This document shows positions 48,530-59,760 of a stretch of 64,000 nt of DNA, in pieces (positions within the stretch are counted from its first letter, which is position 1; each line of letters opens with the position of its first letter). A model generated the notes under the pieces. That model ran no database searches. It had not been told where the DNA came from and worked only from the letters and a program-made list of their open reading frames with translations. The translations under genes were made by a program, and so were the position numbers. The DNA lies in contig NZ_CP007445.1 of the NCBI RefSeq assembly GCF_000599985.1, forward strand, positions 2,542,001-2,606,000, in the 5' to 3' direction. This DNA is from Gilliamella apicola. GTDB lineage: Bacteria; Pseudomonadota; Gammaproteobacteria; Enterobacterales; Orbaceae.

Positions 48530-49843
48530 ATGAAACTATCAAAACTATTGATTACTTTAAATTTAAGTTTAACTATAGGACTACTTACTCCATTATCAAC
48601 AGTTGCCGCACCTAAGGTTATCGAACGAGTAGCTGCAGTAGTTAATAATAATGTCATTTTGGAAAGTGATATTAACAACATGTTAAAAACAATTAAAGCT
48701 AGTACAGATGCGAGCAATCTACCTAATGATAAAGTATTAAGAGAACAAATTCTGGATCGCTTAATTATTGAGAACTTAATTTTACAAAAAGCAGCAAAAG
48801 CCAAAATCACAATCAATGATGATGAAGTCACCAATGCTATCGCCAGAATTGCAGCGCAAAACGGTATGACGATTGATGAACTCAGAAGTAAACTTTCGAT
48901 AATGGGTATTAGTTATAGCAATTATCGAGAACGAATTCATAATGATATGTTGATCGAACAAACCAGAATGAATGAAGTTAGACCTAGAATTAAAATTTCA
49001 GAAAAAGAAGTTGAAACTTTAACTAAAAATCTTTCTGAACAACCAGCCAACAATAAAGATGTGAAAATTAGTCATATTCTAATATCTGTACCAGAAAAAG
49101 CGTCTAAACAACAAATTGATACTGCAATTAACAAAGCAAATGATATTATAAATCGGGCACAAAAAGGTGAAAGTTTTGCAAAATTAGCAGCGACATATTC
49201 AAATGACGATTACGCTTTAAAAGGTGGTGATATGGGTTGGAATAAACTTAACGAACTACCAACTATTTTTGAAGAACGGCTTATTAGAGCACCGAAAGGC
49301 AGTATTATTGGTCCAATTCGTTCTGGCGTTGGATTACATATTTTGAAAGTCGATGATACTCGTACAGAAGCTCCTCAAAAATATACTATTGAAGAAATGA
49401 ATGCTCGTCATATTTTAATTAAAACAAATGTATTGGTGACAGACCAAATAGCTAAACAAAAATTGAATGATATTCGCAAATCAATAACCAGTGGAGCAAT
49501 AAGTTTTGAAGCAGCTGCAAAGGCTAATTCAGAAGATCCCGGCTCAGCCGAAAATGGAGGAAATTTAGGTTGGAGTCGCCCAGATGTCTATGACAGTGGA
49601 TTTAGAAATGCTCTCGTTCAGTTAAAAAAAGGTGAGATCAGCCAACCTGTTAAATCATCTTTCGGTTGGCATTTGATTCAACTACTCGATACCAAACAAA
49701 CTGATGGAACAAATGCAGTTAAACAAGATCGGGCTTACCGATTAATATTTAACCGTAAATTTAGTGAAGAAGCTCAAGTATGGATTCAAGAATTAAAAGG
49801 CGATGCCTATATTAATATTACAGGTGAAGATAAGCATGAATAA
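48530..49843 (+). CDS. surA: SurA, periplasmic chaperone and prolyl isomerase
   Basis: 437 aa from [10 protein letters not shown], which begins a normal signal peptide. In-frame ATGs at 48494 and 48515 are alternatives, and none has a clear ribosome binding site. N-terminal chaperone domain ([22 protein letters not shown]) and two parvulin domains (ISHILIS... and ARHILIKT...). It assists folding of outer membrane proteins including LptD. Its last codons overlap rsmA. Confidence 0.94.
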   Translation: MKLSKLLITLNLSLTIGLLTPLSTVAAPKVIERVAAVVNNNVILESDINNMLKTIKASTDASNLPNDKVLREQILDRLIIENLILQKAAKAKITINDDEVTNAIARIAAQNGMTIDELRSKLSIMGISYSNYRERIHNDMLIEQTRMNEVRPRIKISEKEVETLTKNLSEQPANNKDVKISHILISVPEKASKQQIDTAINKANDIINRAQKGESFAKLAATYSNDDYALKGGDMGWNKLNELPTIFEERLIRAPKGSIIGPIRSGVGLHILKVDDTRTEAPQKYTIEEMNARHILIKTNVLVTDQIAKQKLNDIRKSITSGAISFEAAAKANSEDPGSAENGGNLGWSRPDVYDSGFRNALVQLKKGEISQPVKSSFGWHLIQLLDTKQTDGTNAVKQDRAYRLIFNRKFSEEAQVWIQELKGDAYINITGEDKHE

Positions 49844-50633
49844 TCGTGTACATCAGGGGCATTTTGCCCGTAAACGATTCGGACAAAACTTTTTACATGA
49901 TGACTATATTATTGAAAGCATAGTTGCAGCTATACAACCTAAAGCAGATCAAGCTTTAGTAGAAATTGGTCCTGGACTTGCTGCATTAACTGTACCAGTA
50001 AGTAAATATGTTGACCATTTAACAGTTGTAGAAATTGATAGAGATTTAGCCAGTAGATTGATGGATAATTCTCTATTAAATAATAAATTAACTGTTATCG
50101 AACAAGATGCTCTGACATTTGACTTTAATGAGTTAAAGCAACAATTAGGTAAACCATTGAGAGTATTTGGTAACTTACCTTATAATATCTCTACACCGTT
50201 AATGTTCCATTTATTTGAATATGCCAATATCATTACTGATATGCACTTTATGTTACAAAAAGAAGTAGTAACTCGACTTGTCGCGGCACCTAATAGCAAA
50301 GATTATGGTAGATTAAGTGTGATGGCACAATATTTTTGCCAAATCATTCCAGTATTGGAAGTACCTCCAACATCATTTAAACCAGCACCAAAAGTTGACT
50401 CTGCGGTTGTAAAGTTGATTCCATATAAAGAAAAACCTTATCAAGTAAATGATGTCAAAATACTTTCTCGTGTAACAACTGAAGCATTTAATCAACGCCG
50501 AAAAACGATTCGTAATAGTTTAAGCAATATGTTTACAGTCGAACAATTAGTAGAACTCAATATTGATCCAAATTTACGTGCTGAAAATATAACCGTTCAA
50601 CAATATTGCCAACTTGCAAATACATGGAAATAA
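49836..50633 (+). CDS. rsmA: 16S rRNA dimethyladenosine transferase
   Basis: 265 aa from [20 protein letters not shown] at 49836, which matches the E. coli start; the upstream in-frame start is not needed. SAM motif [11 protein letters not shown], catalytic NLPYNIS. It dimethylates two adjacent adenines near the 3' end of 16S rRNA. It overlaps surA by eight bases. pdxA, which normally lies between surA and rsmA, is missing. Confidence 0.96.
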   Translation: MNNRVHQGHFARKRFGQNFLHDDYIIESIVAAIQPKADQALVEIGPGLAALTVPVSKYVDHLTVVEIDRDLASRLMDNSLLNNKLTVIEQDALTFDFNELKQQLGKPLRVFGNLPYNISTPLMFHLFEYANIITDMHFMLQKEVVTRLVAAPNSKDYGRLSVMAQYFCQIIPVLEVPPTSFKPAPKVDSAVVKLIPYKEKPYQVNDVKILSRVTTEAFNQRRKTIRNSLSNMFTVEQLVELNIDPNLRAENITVQQYCQLANTWK

Positions 50634-50636
50634 CAT

Positions 50637-51455
50637 ATGGCAAATTTACTCATTGGTGATATTCATGGTTGTTATGATGAATTTATGCGATTACTTGAAA
50701 AAGCAAAATTCACATCTTCAGATACTTTATGGTTAACAGGGGATCTTGTTGCCCGTGGACCTAAATCGTTAGATGTTTTACGATTTGTTAAGCAGCACAG
50801 TCAAAAAATTCGTATGGTTTTGGGGAATCATGATTTACATTTATTATCAATATATGCAGGTGTTACACTTGCTAAAAAGAAAGATAATTTAGACGAAATC
50901 ATCAATGCTCCCGACTATGATGAACTTATGAACTGGTTACGTAAACAGCCATTAGTTCAAATTGATGAATCATTAAAATTGATCATGACTCATGCAGGCG
51001 TTTCACCACAATGGGATCTTGAATTACTAAAGAAATGTGCTCATGATTTGAACGTTATGTTATCTAGTGATTCATATCCCCTATTTTTAGATAAAATGTA
51101 TGGTAACTTTCCTGATGAATGGTCATCAGAATTACAAGGATTAGATCGCTTACGTTATATTGCCAATGCACTAACACGGATGCGTTTTTGTTATGAAGAT
51201 GGGCGGTTAGATTTTTATTTTAAAAAATCTCCTGAGCAAGCACCAATGAAACTTAAACCTTGGTTTTTATTGCCAAGTAAAATACCCGAACAATATAGTA
51301 TAGCTTTTGGACATTGGGCTGCATTAAATGGTAAAGGTACGCCAGAAAATGTTTATGCCCTTGATACAGGATGTTGTTGGGGTGGAAAACTGACATGTTT
51401 ACGATTTGAAGATAAAAAATATTTTAAAAAACGTAATATTGAAACGAAAAACTAA
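50637..51455 (+). CDS. apaH: Diadenosine tetraphosphatase (symmetrical)
   Basis: A 272-aa metallophosphatase with [17 protein letters not shown] and GNHDLH metal-binding motifs, and a conserved GHWAALNG late in the protein. It splits Ap4A to two ADP. It starts three bases after rsmA. apaG, which sits between them in E. coli, is absent. Confidence 0.95.
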   Translation: MANLLIGDIHGCYDEFMRLLEKAKFTSSDTLWLTGDLVARGPKSLDVLRFVKQHSQKIRMVLGNHDLHLLSIYAGVTLAKKKDNLDEIINAPDYDELMNWLRKQPLVQIDESLKLIMTHAGVSPQWDLELLKKCAHDLNVMLSSDSYPLFLDKMYGNFPDEWSSELQGLDRLRYIANALTRMRFCYEDGRLDFYFKKSPEQAPMKLKPWFLLPSKIPEQYSIAFGHWAALNGKGTPENVYALDTGCCWGGKLTCLRFEDKKYFKKRNIETKN

Positions 51456-51482
51456 AGTTATTGTTAACAAGGACTAATTATT

Positions 51483-53315
51483 ATGTCTGCATTATCTGTC
51501 ATAAAATGTATTTGGAAAGTGATTAATGTAATAAGAGAAACACTTCTTAATTTGATATTCTTAGTAATTATTCTGCTTATCTTCGGTGGTATTGGCTTAA
51601 TAAATGAAGCAAAAAAACAAGATATAGTTCCTCAATATGGTTCATTGGTTTTAGATCTTGAAGGTGTTATTGTCGATAACACGAATTACAGTGATGAAAT
51701 CTATGCTCTACAAAGCAAAATTTATGGTAAAAAAATCAATACGTCTCGCGAAAATAGTTTGTTCGTATTAACTCAAAAAATTGCTCAAGCAACCAAAGAT
51801 CCAAATATTAAAAGCATCGTTTTAAAGTTAGATAATTTTGTTGGTGCCGATATGAGCTCTTTACAATATGTGGGTAAGTATTTAACCAAATTTAAAGAAG
51901 CTAAAAAAACAATTTATGCTTTTGGCACAACTTTTAATCAAAGCCAATATTATTTAGCGAGTTATGCCAATAAAATCTATCTAACACCTCTTGGTTCAGT
52001 CAATGTATATGGATTAGCTGCTAACAATTTATACTATAAAACCCTACTTGATAATTTAAAAATTAATACGCATGTTTTTAGAGTAGGAACTTATAAATCT
52101 GCAATTGAGCCATTTATTCGTGATGACATGTCGGAAGATGCGAGAAATAATACAACTCGTTGGTTAACTCATATGTGGGATAATTACCTTAATGATATCT
52201 CAACACAACGAAAAAAAGCCAATTCACAATTAGTACCTGCGCCTGAAACAATGTTATCAGAATTAAGAACTGCTAATGGTAATATGGCTCAATATGCTTT
52301 ATCTAATGGCTTAGTTGATGTTATTACTTCAAGTCATCAGTATGAATTGGAATTCGCTGATCAACATGAAATTAGCATTTACGACTATCAACTCAAATCA
52401 GAAAATAAACAGTTAATTGATGATAATCAGAACAGTACTCCACTTATCGCTGTTGTCTTTGTCAATGGTACTCTCAATAATAGTGAAAGTAGTAGTGATG
52501 TAGCAGGAAGCCAAGACATTGTTCAGCAACTTAAAGAAATTCGTAAGAACCTAGATAAAAATAATATACAAGCCGTAGTGTTACGAGTAAATAGCCCTGG
52601 GGGTAGTGTTGATGCATCTGAAGCGATTCGTAGTGAATTAGAAGCTTTACGTAGTTATCAAATTCCTGTAGTTGTTTCTATGGGAGGAATGGCTGCATCA
52701 GGTGGATATTGGATCTCTACTCAATCAGATTATATTGTTGCAAGTCCAAACACAATTACAGGCTCTATTGGTATCTTTGGTATTATTCCAACATTTGAAA
52801 ATTCTTTATCTCATGTTGGTGTTTATAGTGATGGAGTAAGTACATCACCATTGGCAGGCAATAATTTAGCTAAAAACTTGCCTGAAGAAACTAACCAATT
52901 AATTCAAATGAACATCAATAATGGTTATCAAACATTTATTTCCCTAGTAGCAAAAGCGCGAAAAATGACTACAGAACAAGTAGATAAAATCGGACAAGGT
53001 CAAGTCTGGTTAGGATCAGAAGCAGAAAAAATAGGACTCGTTGATAAATTAGGTGATTTTGATGATGCCGTTGAAATAGCTGCAACATTAGCAGATTTAA
53101 CTGATTATAAAATTGACTGGCCAAAACCTGAAGTAAATTGGTTTAATGCATTATATTCAGATATGATAGCTATGTTACCTCAATCAACAGCGGAGATATT
53201 CTTTGAACATCTTCCCGAAGCAAAACAGTTAAAACAACATATGTCTTTATGGAATAACTTTAACGACACTCAAAATCGTTATATTTATTGCTTAAATTGT
53301 GCTGATATTCGTTAA
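51483..53315 (+). CDS. sppA: Signal peptide peptidase SppA, 67K type
   Basis: A 610-aa protein with one N-terminal membrane helix (about 20-40) and two tandem S49 domains. The catalytic Lys is in GTYKSAIEP (Lys205) of the first half and the Ser in MGGMAASGGYWI of the second. It degrades cleaved signal peptides in the periplasmic face of the membrane. AAGGA lies before the ATG. Confidence 0.94.
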   Translation: MSALSVIKCIWKVINVIRETLLNLIFLVIILLIFGGIGLINEAKKQDIVPQYGSLVLDLEGVIVDNTNYSDEIYALQSKIYGKKINTSRENSLFVLTQKIAQATKDPNIKSIVLKLDNFVGADMSSLQYVGKYLTKFKEAKKTIYAFGTTFNQSQYYLASYANKIYLTPLGSVNVYGLAANNLYYKTLLDNLKINTHVFRVGTYKSAIEPFIRDDMSEDARNNTTRWLTHMWDNYLNDISTQRKKANSQLVPAPETMLSELRTANGNMAQYALSNGLVDVITSSHQYELEFADQHEISIYDYQLKSENKQLIDDNQNSTPLIAVVFVNGTLNNSESSSDVAGSQDIVQQLKEIRKNLDKNNIQAVVLRVNSPGGSVDASEAIRSELEALRSYQIPVVVSMGGMAASGGYWISTQSDYIVASPNTITGSIGIFGIIPTFENSLSHVGVYSDGVSTSPLAGNNLAKNLPEETNQLIQMNINNGYQTFISLVAKARKMTTEQVDKIGQGQVWLGSEAEKIGLVDKLGDFDDAVEIAATLADLTDYKIDWPKPEVNWFNALYSDMIAMLPQSTAEIFFEHLPEAKQLKQHMSLWNNFNDTQNRYIYCLNCADIR

Positions 53316-53325
53316 TTCATAATAT

Positions 53326-53347
53326 AATCCGCCATATTCATGGCGGA
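53326..53347. terminator. Terminator between convergent sppA and yejM
   Basis: ATCCGCCAT/ATGGCGGAT with loop ATTC, then AGAATTTTT. Confidence 0.85.
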
Positions 53348-53388
53348 TAGAATTTTTAGTTTATTGCTATATTATTCCAGTCTAACTA

Positions 53389-55215
53389 TTAATCACTTTT
53401 TCTTTGATTGAAAAAATAACTCATATTTTTCATTGCATCTTGAATATATTGGTAATTTGGCGATTCATTAGCCTCACGATTATGTAGATCCATATAACGA
53501 CTAATACCAATTCTATTAACAAAATAGATATTATCTGGCGTTCTAACTGCATAAGAACTGTAGTTAGACATTAATAACCAGTTACGATCAGTTATGGGTT
53601 TAAATAAGTCGTATCCTGTAGAATAATCTCTTATATCATTTTCTACATATAAATAATTTTTCATTAGAGATGGAACAACATCTTCATGGTTAGTTAATTT
53701 ATTACTGTTATTTATCAAATTACTTAATTCTGTCGCGCCAACAATAATAAAAGGTACTTTAGTTTGTGCATCAGTATAATTACCATTATGCCCCCAAAAA
53801 CCTAGTTTATTATCATTCATTTCTTGACTATGATCACCCGTTATTATTAACAATGTATCATTTAAAGAGCCTGATTTAATAAGTTCATCATAGATATTTT
53901 GTAATAAATAATCATCGTAATAGACACTTTGTTTATAGCGATTAAAAATTGGTAAAGGGTCCGTATCATTGTTCAATGTCATATAGTTAAGATCTCCAAT
54001 AGGTTTGAACTTAACTGAAAACCCATCTGGGAAATCATATGCATGAGGCGCATCATAAAACAAAAAAGAAAACGTAGGTCTTGAAATATCTCGAGATTTA
54101 TACCATGATAACCAATCGTCAGTGATTTGTTTATCTCTTTTAGAGGCTGAGCCATCTTTACTACTGATTCTTAAATTTTCAATAGTAACAAACGCAGTTC
54201 GATCAAATTCAGGTGCAGTAACTTTAGCTGAAGTAAAGACGCCAATATTATAATTTTCTTTCTGTAAAGTTGTAATAAATAGAGACGGAATACTAGCACG
54301 TAAAAATGAATCCCAGTAAGTACCCGGAATACCATAAAAAAGTCCAAAAATACCTGTGCGAGTTGCATTACCTGTCGAATAATGATTATTAAAGATCACA
54401 CCATTATTATTCTTTACAAAATGAAAAGTATTTGGGGAGATTTCATTACTAAAAGTATCATATCGCCATGAATCTAAAACAATAAACATTATGTTTTTAA
54501 GTTTTTTATTTTCTGGGTTAATTACTAGCCGATTTTTAGGATAATCAATAGTTGCATTGATATAATCCTTATCATAAACGACTTTTCGCTCTCCTTGCTT
54601 ATCAAAAAAACTCATTATTTTTTTAGAAGTAAATGGACGATAGAGTGGAATATACTCTTTTACTACCATTATGGGAGAATAAGCATAATAAAAAGCAACC
54701 ATATGTCCAAACTGGCTGATAAATAAAGAAGCAGCCAATAACAGTGTGGATAATAAAATTATCTTCGATTTTCTATGTGGTTTTGATACTTGGAAATCAA
54801 TAAGATAGATAATAAGATATTCAGTGCAAAATGAAGCCACCATAAGTAATAGCATTAACAGATATGTTGTTGCAGAAAAATCGACAACTTGACCAGATAA
54901 TACCATTGATAAAACAGATTCATTAATGTGAAATCGATATTGTTGGAAAACAATTGTATCAACATATAATGTTATTTGAATAAAACTGAACAAAATAGCA
55001 AGAATAGCATAACATAAATATTTTCTTAACCATAGTGTTGGTATAGAAAGTAAAAAAAGTAATATATATAATGAAAAAAAATGTCCAAGAACAGCAAACG
55101 CTGAAAATGTGCTACCAAGCCAAGAAAACGATACATCAGGAACCAGAAAGAAACGTACTGCAATAAAAGATGAAATAAGAATATTTATTAAAATAAAACA
55201 GTATAATTTTTTCAT
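53389..55215 (-). CDS. yejM: YejM/PbgA-like inner membrane sulfatase-fold protein
   Basis: 608 aa from the ATG at 55215 (55239 is an alternative; neither has a strong ribosome binding site). About five N-terminal membrane helices (DUF3413-type) precede a periplasmic sulfatase/alkaline phosphatase fold domain (VLDSWRYDTFS near 255, then TGDHSQEM and WGHNGNY). In enterobacteria YejM senses periplasmic LPS and controls LpxC stability through LapB. Substitutions at the metal sites fit a non-enzymatic sensor. It is a single gene. Confidence 0.85.
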   Translation of the reverse strand: MKKLYCFILINILISSFIAVRFFLVPDVSFSWLGSTFSAFAVLGHFFSLYILLFLLSIPTLWLRKYLCYAILAILFSFIQITLYVDTIVFQQYRFHINESVLSMVLSGQVVDFSATTYLLMLLLMVASFCTEYLIIYLIDFQVSKPHRKSKIILLSTLLLAASLFISQFGHMVAFYYAYSPIMVVKEYIPLYRPFTSKKIMSFFDKQGERKVVYDKDYINATIDYPKNRLVINPENKKLKNIMFIVLDSWRYDTFSNEISPNTFHFVKNNNGVIFNNHYSTGNATRTGIFGLFYGIPGTYWDSFLRASIPSLFITTLQKENYNIGVFTSAKVTAPEFDRTAFVTIENLRISSKDGSASKRDKQITDDWLSWYKSRDISRPTFSFLFYDAPHAYDFPDGFSVKFKPIGDLNYMTLNNDTDPLPIFNRYKQSVYYDDYLLQNIYDELIKSGSLNDTLLIITGDHSQEMNDNKLGFWGHNGNYTDAQTKVPFIIVGATELSNLINNSNKLTNHEDVVPSLMKNYLYVENDIRDYSTGYDLFKPITDRNWLLMSNYSSYAVRTPDNIYFVNRIGISRYMDLHNREANESPNYQYIQDAMKNMSYFFNQRKSD

Positions 55216-55348
55216 AGTATTCACTATTAGGTAATCCATTCACTTAACATCAAAAGAATCTTACAGTATTTTATACTGAAACGTAGGGCTTTCCTGAAAC
55301 TTTTTAACAAAGTTAGCATTATCTAGATAAATACTAATAAAATATTAA

Positions 55349-55375
55349 CAAAAAGGGCTCTAATTGAGCCCTTTT
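55349..55375 (-). terminator. Terminator of ybhL
   Basis: AAAAAGGGCTC/GAGCCCTTTTT with loop TAATT. Confidence 0.9.
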
Positions 55376-55390
55376 TCTAGATTCAAACAA

Positions 55391-56089
55391 TTATCGTCGA
55401 TCGGCAAAAATTCTTAATAACATAATAAATAAATTGATAAAATCAAGATAAAGTTGTAATGCGCCTATAATAACAAAACGTCTGAATATATTCTGATCAT
55501 CTTGAGGTAAACCGTCACCTAATTCTTTCAATTTTTGTGTATCGTAGGCAGTTAATCCGGCAAAAACAAATACACCAATATAGGTAACAGCCCACATCAA
55601 TGGATCGCTATTCGCAAACATATTCACTAATGACGCAATAACTAATCCAATTAAACCCATAAATAAGAAACGACCGAAGCCAGACAAATCTCTCTTTGTA
55701 GTATAACCGTAAAAAGCCAAAGCTCCAAACATACCTGCGGTAATAAAAAATACACTTGCTATTGACGATGAAGTATAAATTTTAAAATAGATTGAAAAGG
55801 TACAACCATTTAAAACCGAATAAAGCATAAATAATGTCGTTGCGGCAGCACCAGAAAGACGATTAATCATACCAGAAATAACGAAAACTAATGCCAGTTC
55901 CGCTATTAATAATACCCACATACCTTTAGATAATAACTCTATCAGCGCCATATTACTTGATGCAAACCAAGCGACTAAAGCAGTTAGTAATAAACCAACA
56001 GTCATCCAGCCATACACATGACTCATATATGTTTGTACACGACTACCAGCTTGTTCATTAATCAAACCATTAGACGAAAAACTTGCCAT
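55391..56089 (-). CDS. ybhL: Bax inhibitor-1 family membrane protein YbhL
   Basis: A 232-aa protein with seven membrane helices. TYMSHVYGWMTVGLLLTALVAW and the C-terminal AYDTQKLKELG and LYLDFINLFIMLLRIF are typical of the YbhL/YccA family (proposed ion leak or envelope stress functions). It lies downstream of moaE, the same order as in E. coli, though separated by about 57 bases. Confidence 0.93.
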   Translation of the reverse strand: MASFSSNGLINEQAGSRVQTYMSHVYGWMTVGLLLTALVAWFASSNMALIELLSKGMWVLLIAELALVFVISGMINRLSGAAATTLFMLYSVLNGCTFSIYFKIYTSSSIASVFFITAGMFGALAFYGYTTKRDLSGFGRFLFMGLIGLVIASLVNMFANSDPLMWAVTYIGVFVFAGLTAYDTQKLKELGDGLPQDDQNIFRRFVIIGALQLYLDFINLFIMLLRIFADRR

Positions 56090-56145
56090 TCCTTACCTCT
56101 CATAAAAATACCACACAATCTAATGTATTATATCCTATATAAGGA

Positions 56146-56589
56146 TTAATTCCATTTTTTCAATGCATCTATGTCAGTTTTTTTTGCTTCAACCCACTTA
56201 TCACTGTTAATGGTTCGTTCTTTCTTCCATAATGGTGCCTCATTTTTTAAAATATCCATTATAAATTCGGCTGCTGCAAATGAATCTGCACGATGAGCAC
56301 TACTTACGCCAACAAATACGATCTGCTCATTAACATTGATTTCCCCAATTCGGTGAATAACCGCAACTCGACTTAATTGCCATCTTTTTCGAGCATGAGC
56401 AATTATATTAGCTAATACTTTCTCTGTCATTCCTGCATAATGTTCTAAATAAAGGCTTAGTGTCTGTTCACCAGAGCAACGAACTTTACCCATAAAAGTG
56501 ACAATAGCACCATCTTGAGGTAATACTGAAAGCCAATTAATTAACTGATTGTTATCAATTGACTCTTCATTTACTTTAATAATATCCAT
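56146..56589 (-). CDS. moaE: Molybdopterin synthase large subunit
   Basis: 147 aa from the ATG at 56589. The AGGTGG that serves as its ribosome binding site is formed by the last Gly-Gly codons of moaD, which couples the two. RIGEINVNEQIVFVGVSSAHR and the PLWKKER motif hold the active-site lysines. It converts precursor Z to molybdopterin with MoaD as sulfur donor. Confidence 0.95.
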   Translation of the reverse strand: MDIIKVNEESIDNNQLINWLSVLPQDGAIVTFMGKVRCSGEQTLSLYLEHYAGMTEKVLANIIAHARKRWQLSRVAVIHRIGEINVNEQIVFVGVSSAHRADSFAAAEFIMDILKNEAPLWKKERTINSDKWVEAKKTDIDALKKWN

Positions 56590-56593
56590 AATT

Positions 56594-56839
56594 TTAACCA
56601 CCTGTTACAGGAGGGAAAAAGGCAATTTCATCACCAGCTTGAATAATATAATTAGAATCAACCAATACTTGGTTCACGGCACATAAAATAACTCTTTCTT
56701 TGAATGCTAAAGCCCACCTATCGCCACGTTTACTGAGCTGTTCGAGCAATTCCAAAATAGAAACTTGATTAGCATCTAAGATAATACTATCAGTTTCAAC
56801 TAACTCTCTAATTTGAGCAAAAAATATAATTTTATTCAT
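56594..56839 (-). CDS. moaD: Molybdopterin synthase sulfur carrier
   Basis: An 81-aa ubiquitin-like protein ending FFPPVTGG, the C-terminal Gly-Gly that carries the thiocarboxylate. Its start overlaps the moaC end by eight bases. Confidence 0.95.
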   Translation of the reverse strand: MNKIIFFAQIRELVETDSIILDANQVSILELLEQLSKRGDRWALAFKERVILCAVNQVLVDSNYIIQAGDEIAFFPPVTGG

Positions 56840-57323
56840 TTATTTCTTTGGCAATAAAGTCTCCTGACTTACCACCACTCTTAGTTAATAATCTTACTTG
56901 TGTAATAACCATATCCTTTTGCACAGCCTTACACATATCATAAATAGTTAAAGCAGCAACTGAAGCCGCTACCATAGCCTCCATTTCAACACCTGTCTGC
57001 CCATTTAATTGACAGTTAGCTTGAATTCGAATACAACTTTTTATGCGATCAGCTTCAATGTTAATTTCAATTTTACTGAGCAAAAGCGGATGGCATAGAG
57101 GTATAATATCCCAAGTTTTTTTTGCAGCTTGAATACCAGCAATTCTTGCTGTCGCAAAAACATCACCTTTATGATGTTTACCTTCGATAATCATATCAAG
57201 TGTTTTAGTATTCATTAAAACTAATGATTCAGCACTTGCTTGTCGCATTGTTAGTTGTTTGTTTGAAACATCGACCATATGAGCATCACCACGCTGATTA
57301 ATATGCGAAAATGACTCGGGCAT
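56832..57323 (-). CDS. moaC: Cyclic pyranopterin monophosphate synthase
   Basis: A 163-aa protein. The [16 protein letters not shown] start, [13 protein letters not shown] and [24 protein letters not shown] are diagnostic; Lys in LTKSGGKSG lies at the active site. It makes cPMP from the MoaA product. GAGGAA lies before the ATG. moaA and moaB are not upstream, so the first pathway step must be encoded elsewhere. Confidence 0.96.
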   Translation of the reverse strand: MPESFSHINQRGDAHMVDVSNKQLTMRQASAESLVLMNTKTLDMIIEGKHHKGDVFATARIAGIQAAKKTWDIIPLCHPLLLSKIEINIEADRIKSCIRIQANCQLNGQTGVEMEAMVAASVAALTIYDMCKAVQKDMVITQVRLLTKSGGKSGDFIAKEINE

Positions 57324-57542
57324 ATTTGATTCCTCAAAAAATTTACTACTCTTTAGAATATAGCCAAGAAAGCAATTTTTTACAAGTAGTTACCCATCTG
57401 ATTTAATTAATCATTATCAAAACATACAAAAAAATAGTTTGTTTTAGCCTTTCAAATAATAAATAAATTTAGTATGTTTTTGCGAGTTAAATAAAAACTG
57501 CGTACAATATTACTTTCTGTTAATTATAGTTATGATTCTCTA

Positions 57543-59711
57543 ATGCTTATTGCTCATGTAGCCTTACCAGTACCACTATACCAACTATATGATTACAACT
57601 TAACCAAACCTGCCCAAATTGGAATGCGGGTAAAAGTTCCATTTGGTAAACGTAATGCCATAGGTATAATTGTTAGTATAGATCATCAAACAAATATTGA
57701 TGTTAAAAGCTTAAAGAATATCACTACAATTATTGATAGCGAACCTCTTTTTACTCCAGATATCTGGCAACTATTAAATTGGGCGGCAAGTTATTATCAT
57801 TATCCAATTGGTGAGGTTTTATTTCATGCGATGCCTGTTTTATTAAGACAAGGACGCGAAGCGAACAAAACTCAAATCACACATTGGCAATTAACCGAAT
57901 TAGGAGAGAATATCGAGCTGACAGCACTATCACGGGCACCAAAACAAAAATTATTATTATCATCATTTAGAAACAATACTGTTGATTCTATCAACGTAAG
58001 TACGACTATCTATAATGAATTAGAGAAAAAACAACTAATAACGCGCGTGAATTGCCAGGCAGATAATATCATGTGGCAAACGAATTTTTCTGCCAATCCA
58101 AACTTAATTAAATTAAATCAAGAACAATCTTATGCAATAGATAATGTAAACAAACAAAGCCATATTTTTGCTGTATTTCTGTTAGAAGGCATCACGGGCT
58201 CAGGAAAAACTGAGGTTTATCTCAATATTATATCTAATGTACTAGCTAAAGGTAAACAAGCATTAGTATTAGTGCCTGAAATTAGTCTTACACCACAAAC
58301 AATTAAACGTTTTAAAGAACGATTTAATGCCCCAATAGATATTCTACATTCTCGATTGACCAATCAACAGAGATTAGCTGTTTGGTTAAGAAGCAAAAAT
58401 GGAGAAAATGCCATTGTTGTTGGTACCCGTTCATCACTTTTCACGCCATTTAAAAATTTAGGCATGATTATCGTTGACGAAGAACATGATAGTTCGTATA
58501 AACAACAAGAAGGATGGCGTTATAATGCTCGTGATTTAGCAATTATTCGTGCAAAACTTAAAAATATCCCTATTTTATTAGGTTCAGCAACGCCTTCATT
58601 AGAAACTTTAAATAATGTTAAAAACCATAGATACCAATTGTTACAATTAACAAAACGTGCAGGTCATGCTAAACCTGTAAAGCAATCTATTTTAGATATT
58701 CGAGGTTTAACACTTGTAGCCGGCTTATCACAACCTTTAATTGAACAAATAAAAATCCATTTACACAATAATAATCAAGTCATGTTATTTTTAAATCGGC
58801 GTGGTTATTCACCTTTATTAATTTGTCATGATTGTGGTTGGATTGCTGAATGTCCTCGTTGCGATCGTCCATATACTTTTCATAACCAATCACAAAAACT
58901 TAGTTGTCATTACTGTGATACACCAAGAGCAATTCCAACACAATGTCCAAAATGTGGTTCAACTCATTTAGTACCTATTGGTTTTGGTACTGAACAATTA
59001 GAAAAACAACTTGAACTTCTTTTCCCTAACACCAAAATAAGCCGTATTGATCGTGATACAGTAGCTAAAAAAGGAGCATTAGATGGTTATTTGCAAAGTA
59101 TTCAACAAGGTGGTGCACATATTTTAGTTGGTACACAAATTTTAGCAAAAGGTCATCATTTTCCTGATATAACCTTAGTTGGTATTGTAGATGTTGACGG
59201 AGCATTATTTTCGAGTGATTTTCGAGCAACAGAGCAATTTGCTCAAATCTATACTCAAGTATCTGGACGAGCTGGCCGAGAAGCAAAAACAGGAGAAGTA
59301 ATATTACAAACCTATCATCCCGAGCATCCATTATTAAATGTATTATTAAATAAGGGATATCAAGAATTTGCTAAACAGACCTTAAAAGAACGTCAACAAA
59401 CGCTATTACCTCCATTCAGTTATCAAGCATTAATTCGTGCAGCAGATCGCAATAACCATCATGCACAAAAGTTTTTGCAACTCATTCATGACAGATTGAA
59501 AGAGTATGGTGATAATTCTTTATGGCAACTTGGTCCTATACCAGCAAATCAACCTAAAAAGGCAGGATATTACCGTTGGCAACTTTTGTTACAACATACA
59601 AATAGGCAGCTATTACAGTTAATTTTAGATAAACTTGTTATTGATATAGAAAAATGGAATGAAACATCAAAAGTAAGATGGAGTATTGATATTGATCCTA
59701 TGAATAATTAA
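57543..59711 (+). CDS. priA: Primosomal helicase PriA
   Basis: A 722-aa protein: N-terminal 3'-OH binding domain (MLIAHVALPVPLYQLYDYNL), Walker A GITGSGKTEVYL, box II DEEHD, and the eight-cysteine zinc region (CHDCGWIAECPRCDRPYTF... and CHYCDT...CPKCGS). It reloads the replisome at stalled forks. It stands alone with its own upstream region. Confidence 0.97.
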   Translation: MLIAHVALPVPLYQLYDYNLTKPAQIGMRVKVPFGKRNAIGIIVSIDHQTNIDVKSLKNITTIIDSEPLFTPDIWQLLNWAASYYHYPIGEVLFHAMPVLLRQGREANKTQITHWQLTELGENIELTALSRAPKQKLLLSSFRNNTVDSINVSTTIYNELEKKQLITRVNCQADNIMWQTNFSANPNLIKLNQEQSYAIDNVNKQSHIFAVFLLEGITGSGKTEVYLNIISNVLAKGKQALVLVPEISLTPQTIKRFKERFNAPIDILHSRLTNQQRLAVWLRSKNGENAIVVGTRSSLFTPFKNLGMIIVDEEHDSSYKQQEGWRYNARDLAIIRAKLKNIPILLGSATPSLETLNNVKNHRYQLLQLTKRAGHAKPVKQSILDIRGLTLVAGLSQPLIEQIKIHLHNNNQVMLFLNRRGYSPLLICHDCGWIAECPRCDRPYTFHNQSQKLSCHYCDTPRAIPTQCPKCGSTHLVPIGFGTEQLEKQLELLFPNTKISRIDRDTVAKKGALDGYLQSIQQGGAHILVGTQILAKGHHFPDITLVGIVDVDGALFSSDFRATEQFAQIYTQVSGRAGREAKTGEVILQTYHPEHPLLNVLLNKGYQEFAKQTLKERQQTLLPPFSYQALIRAADRNNHHAQKFLQLIHDRLKEYGDNSLWQLGPIPANQPKKAGYYRWQLLLQHTNRQLLQLILDKLVIDIEKWNETSKVRWSIDIDPMNN

Positions 59712-59724
59712 TATATGATAATCG

Positions 59725-59752
59725 CCGACCGATATTAAAAATCGGCGGCTTA
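59725..59752. terminator. Terminator between convergent priA and ybaV-like genes
   Basis: GCCGACCGAT/ATCGGCGGC imperfect stem with an A-rich loop. Confidence 0.65.
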
Positions 59753-59760
59753 ACATAAGA

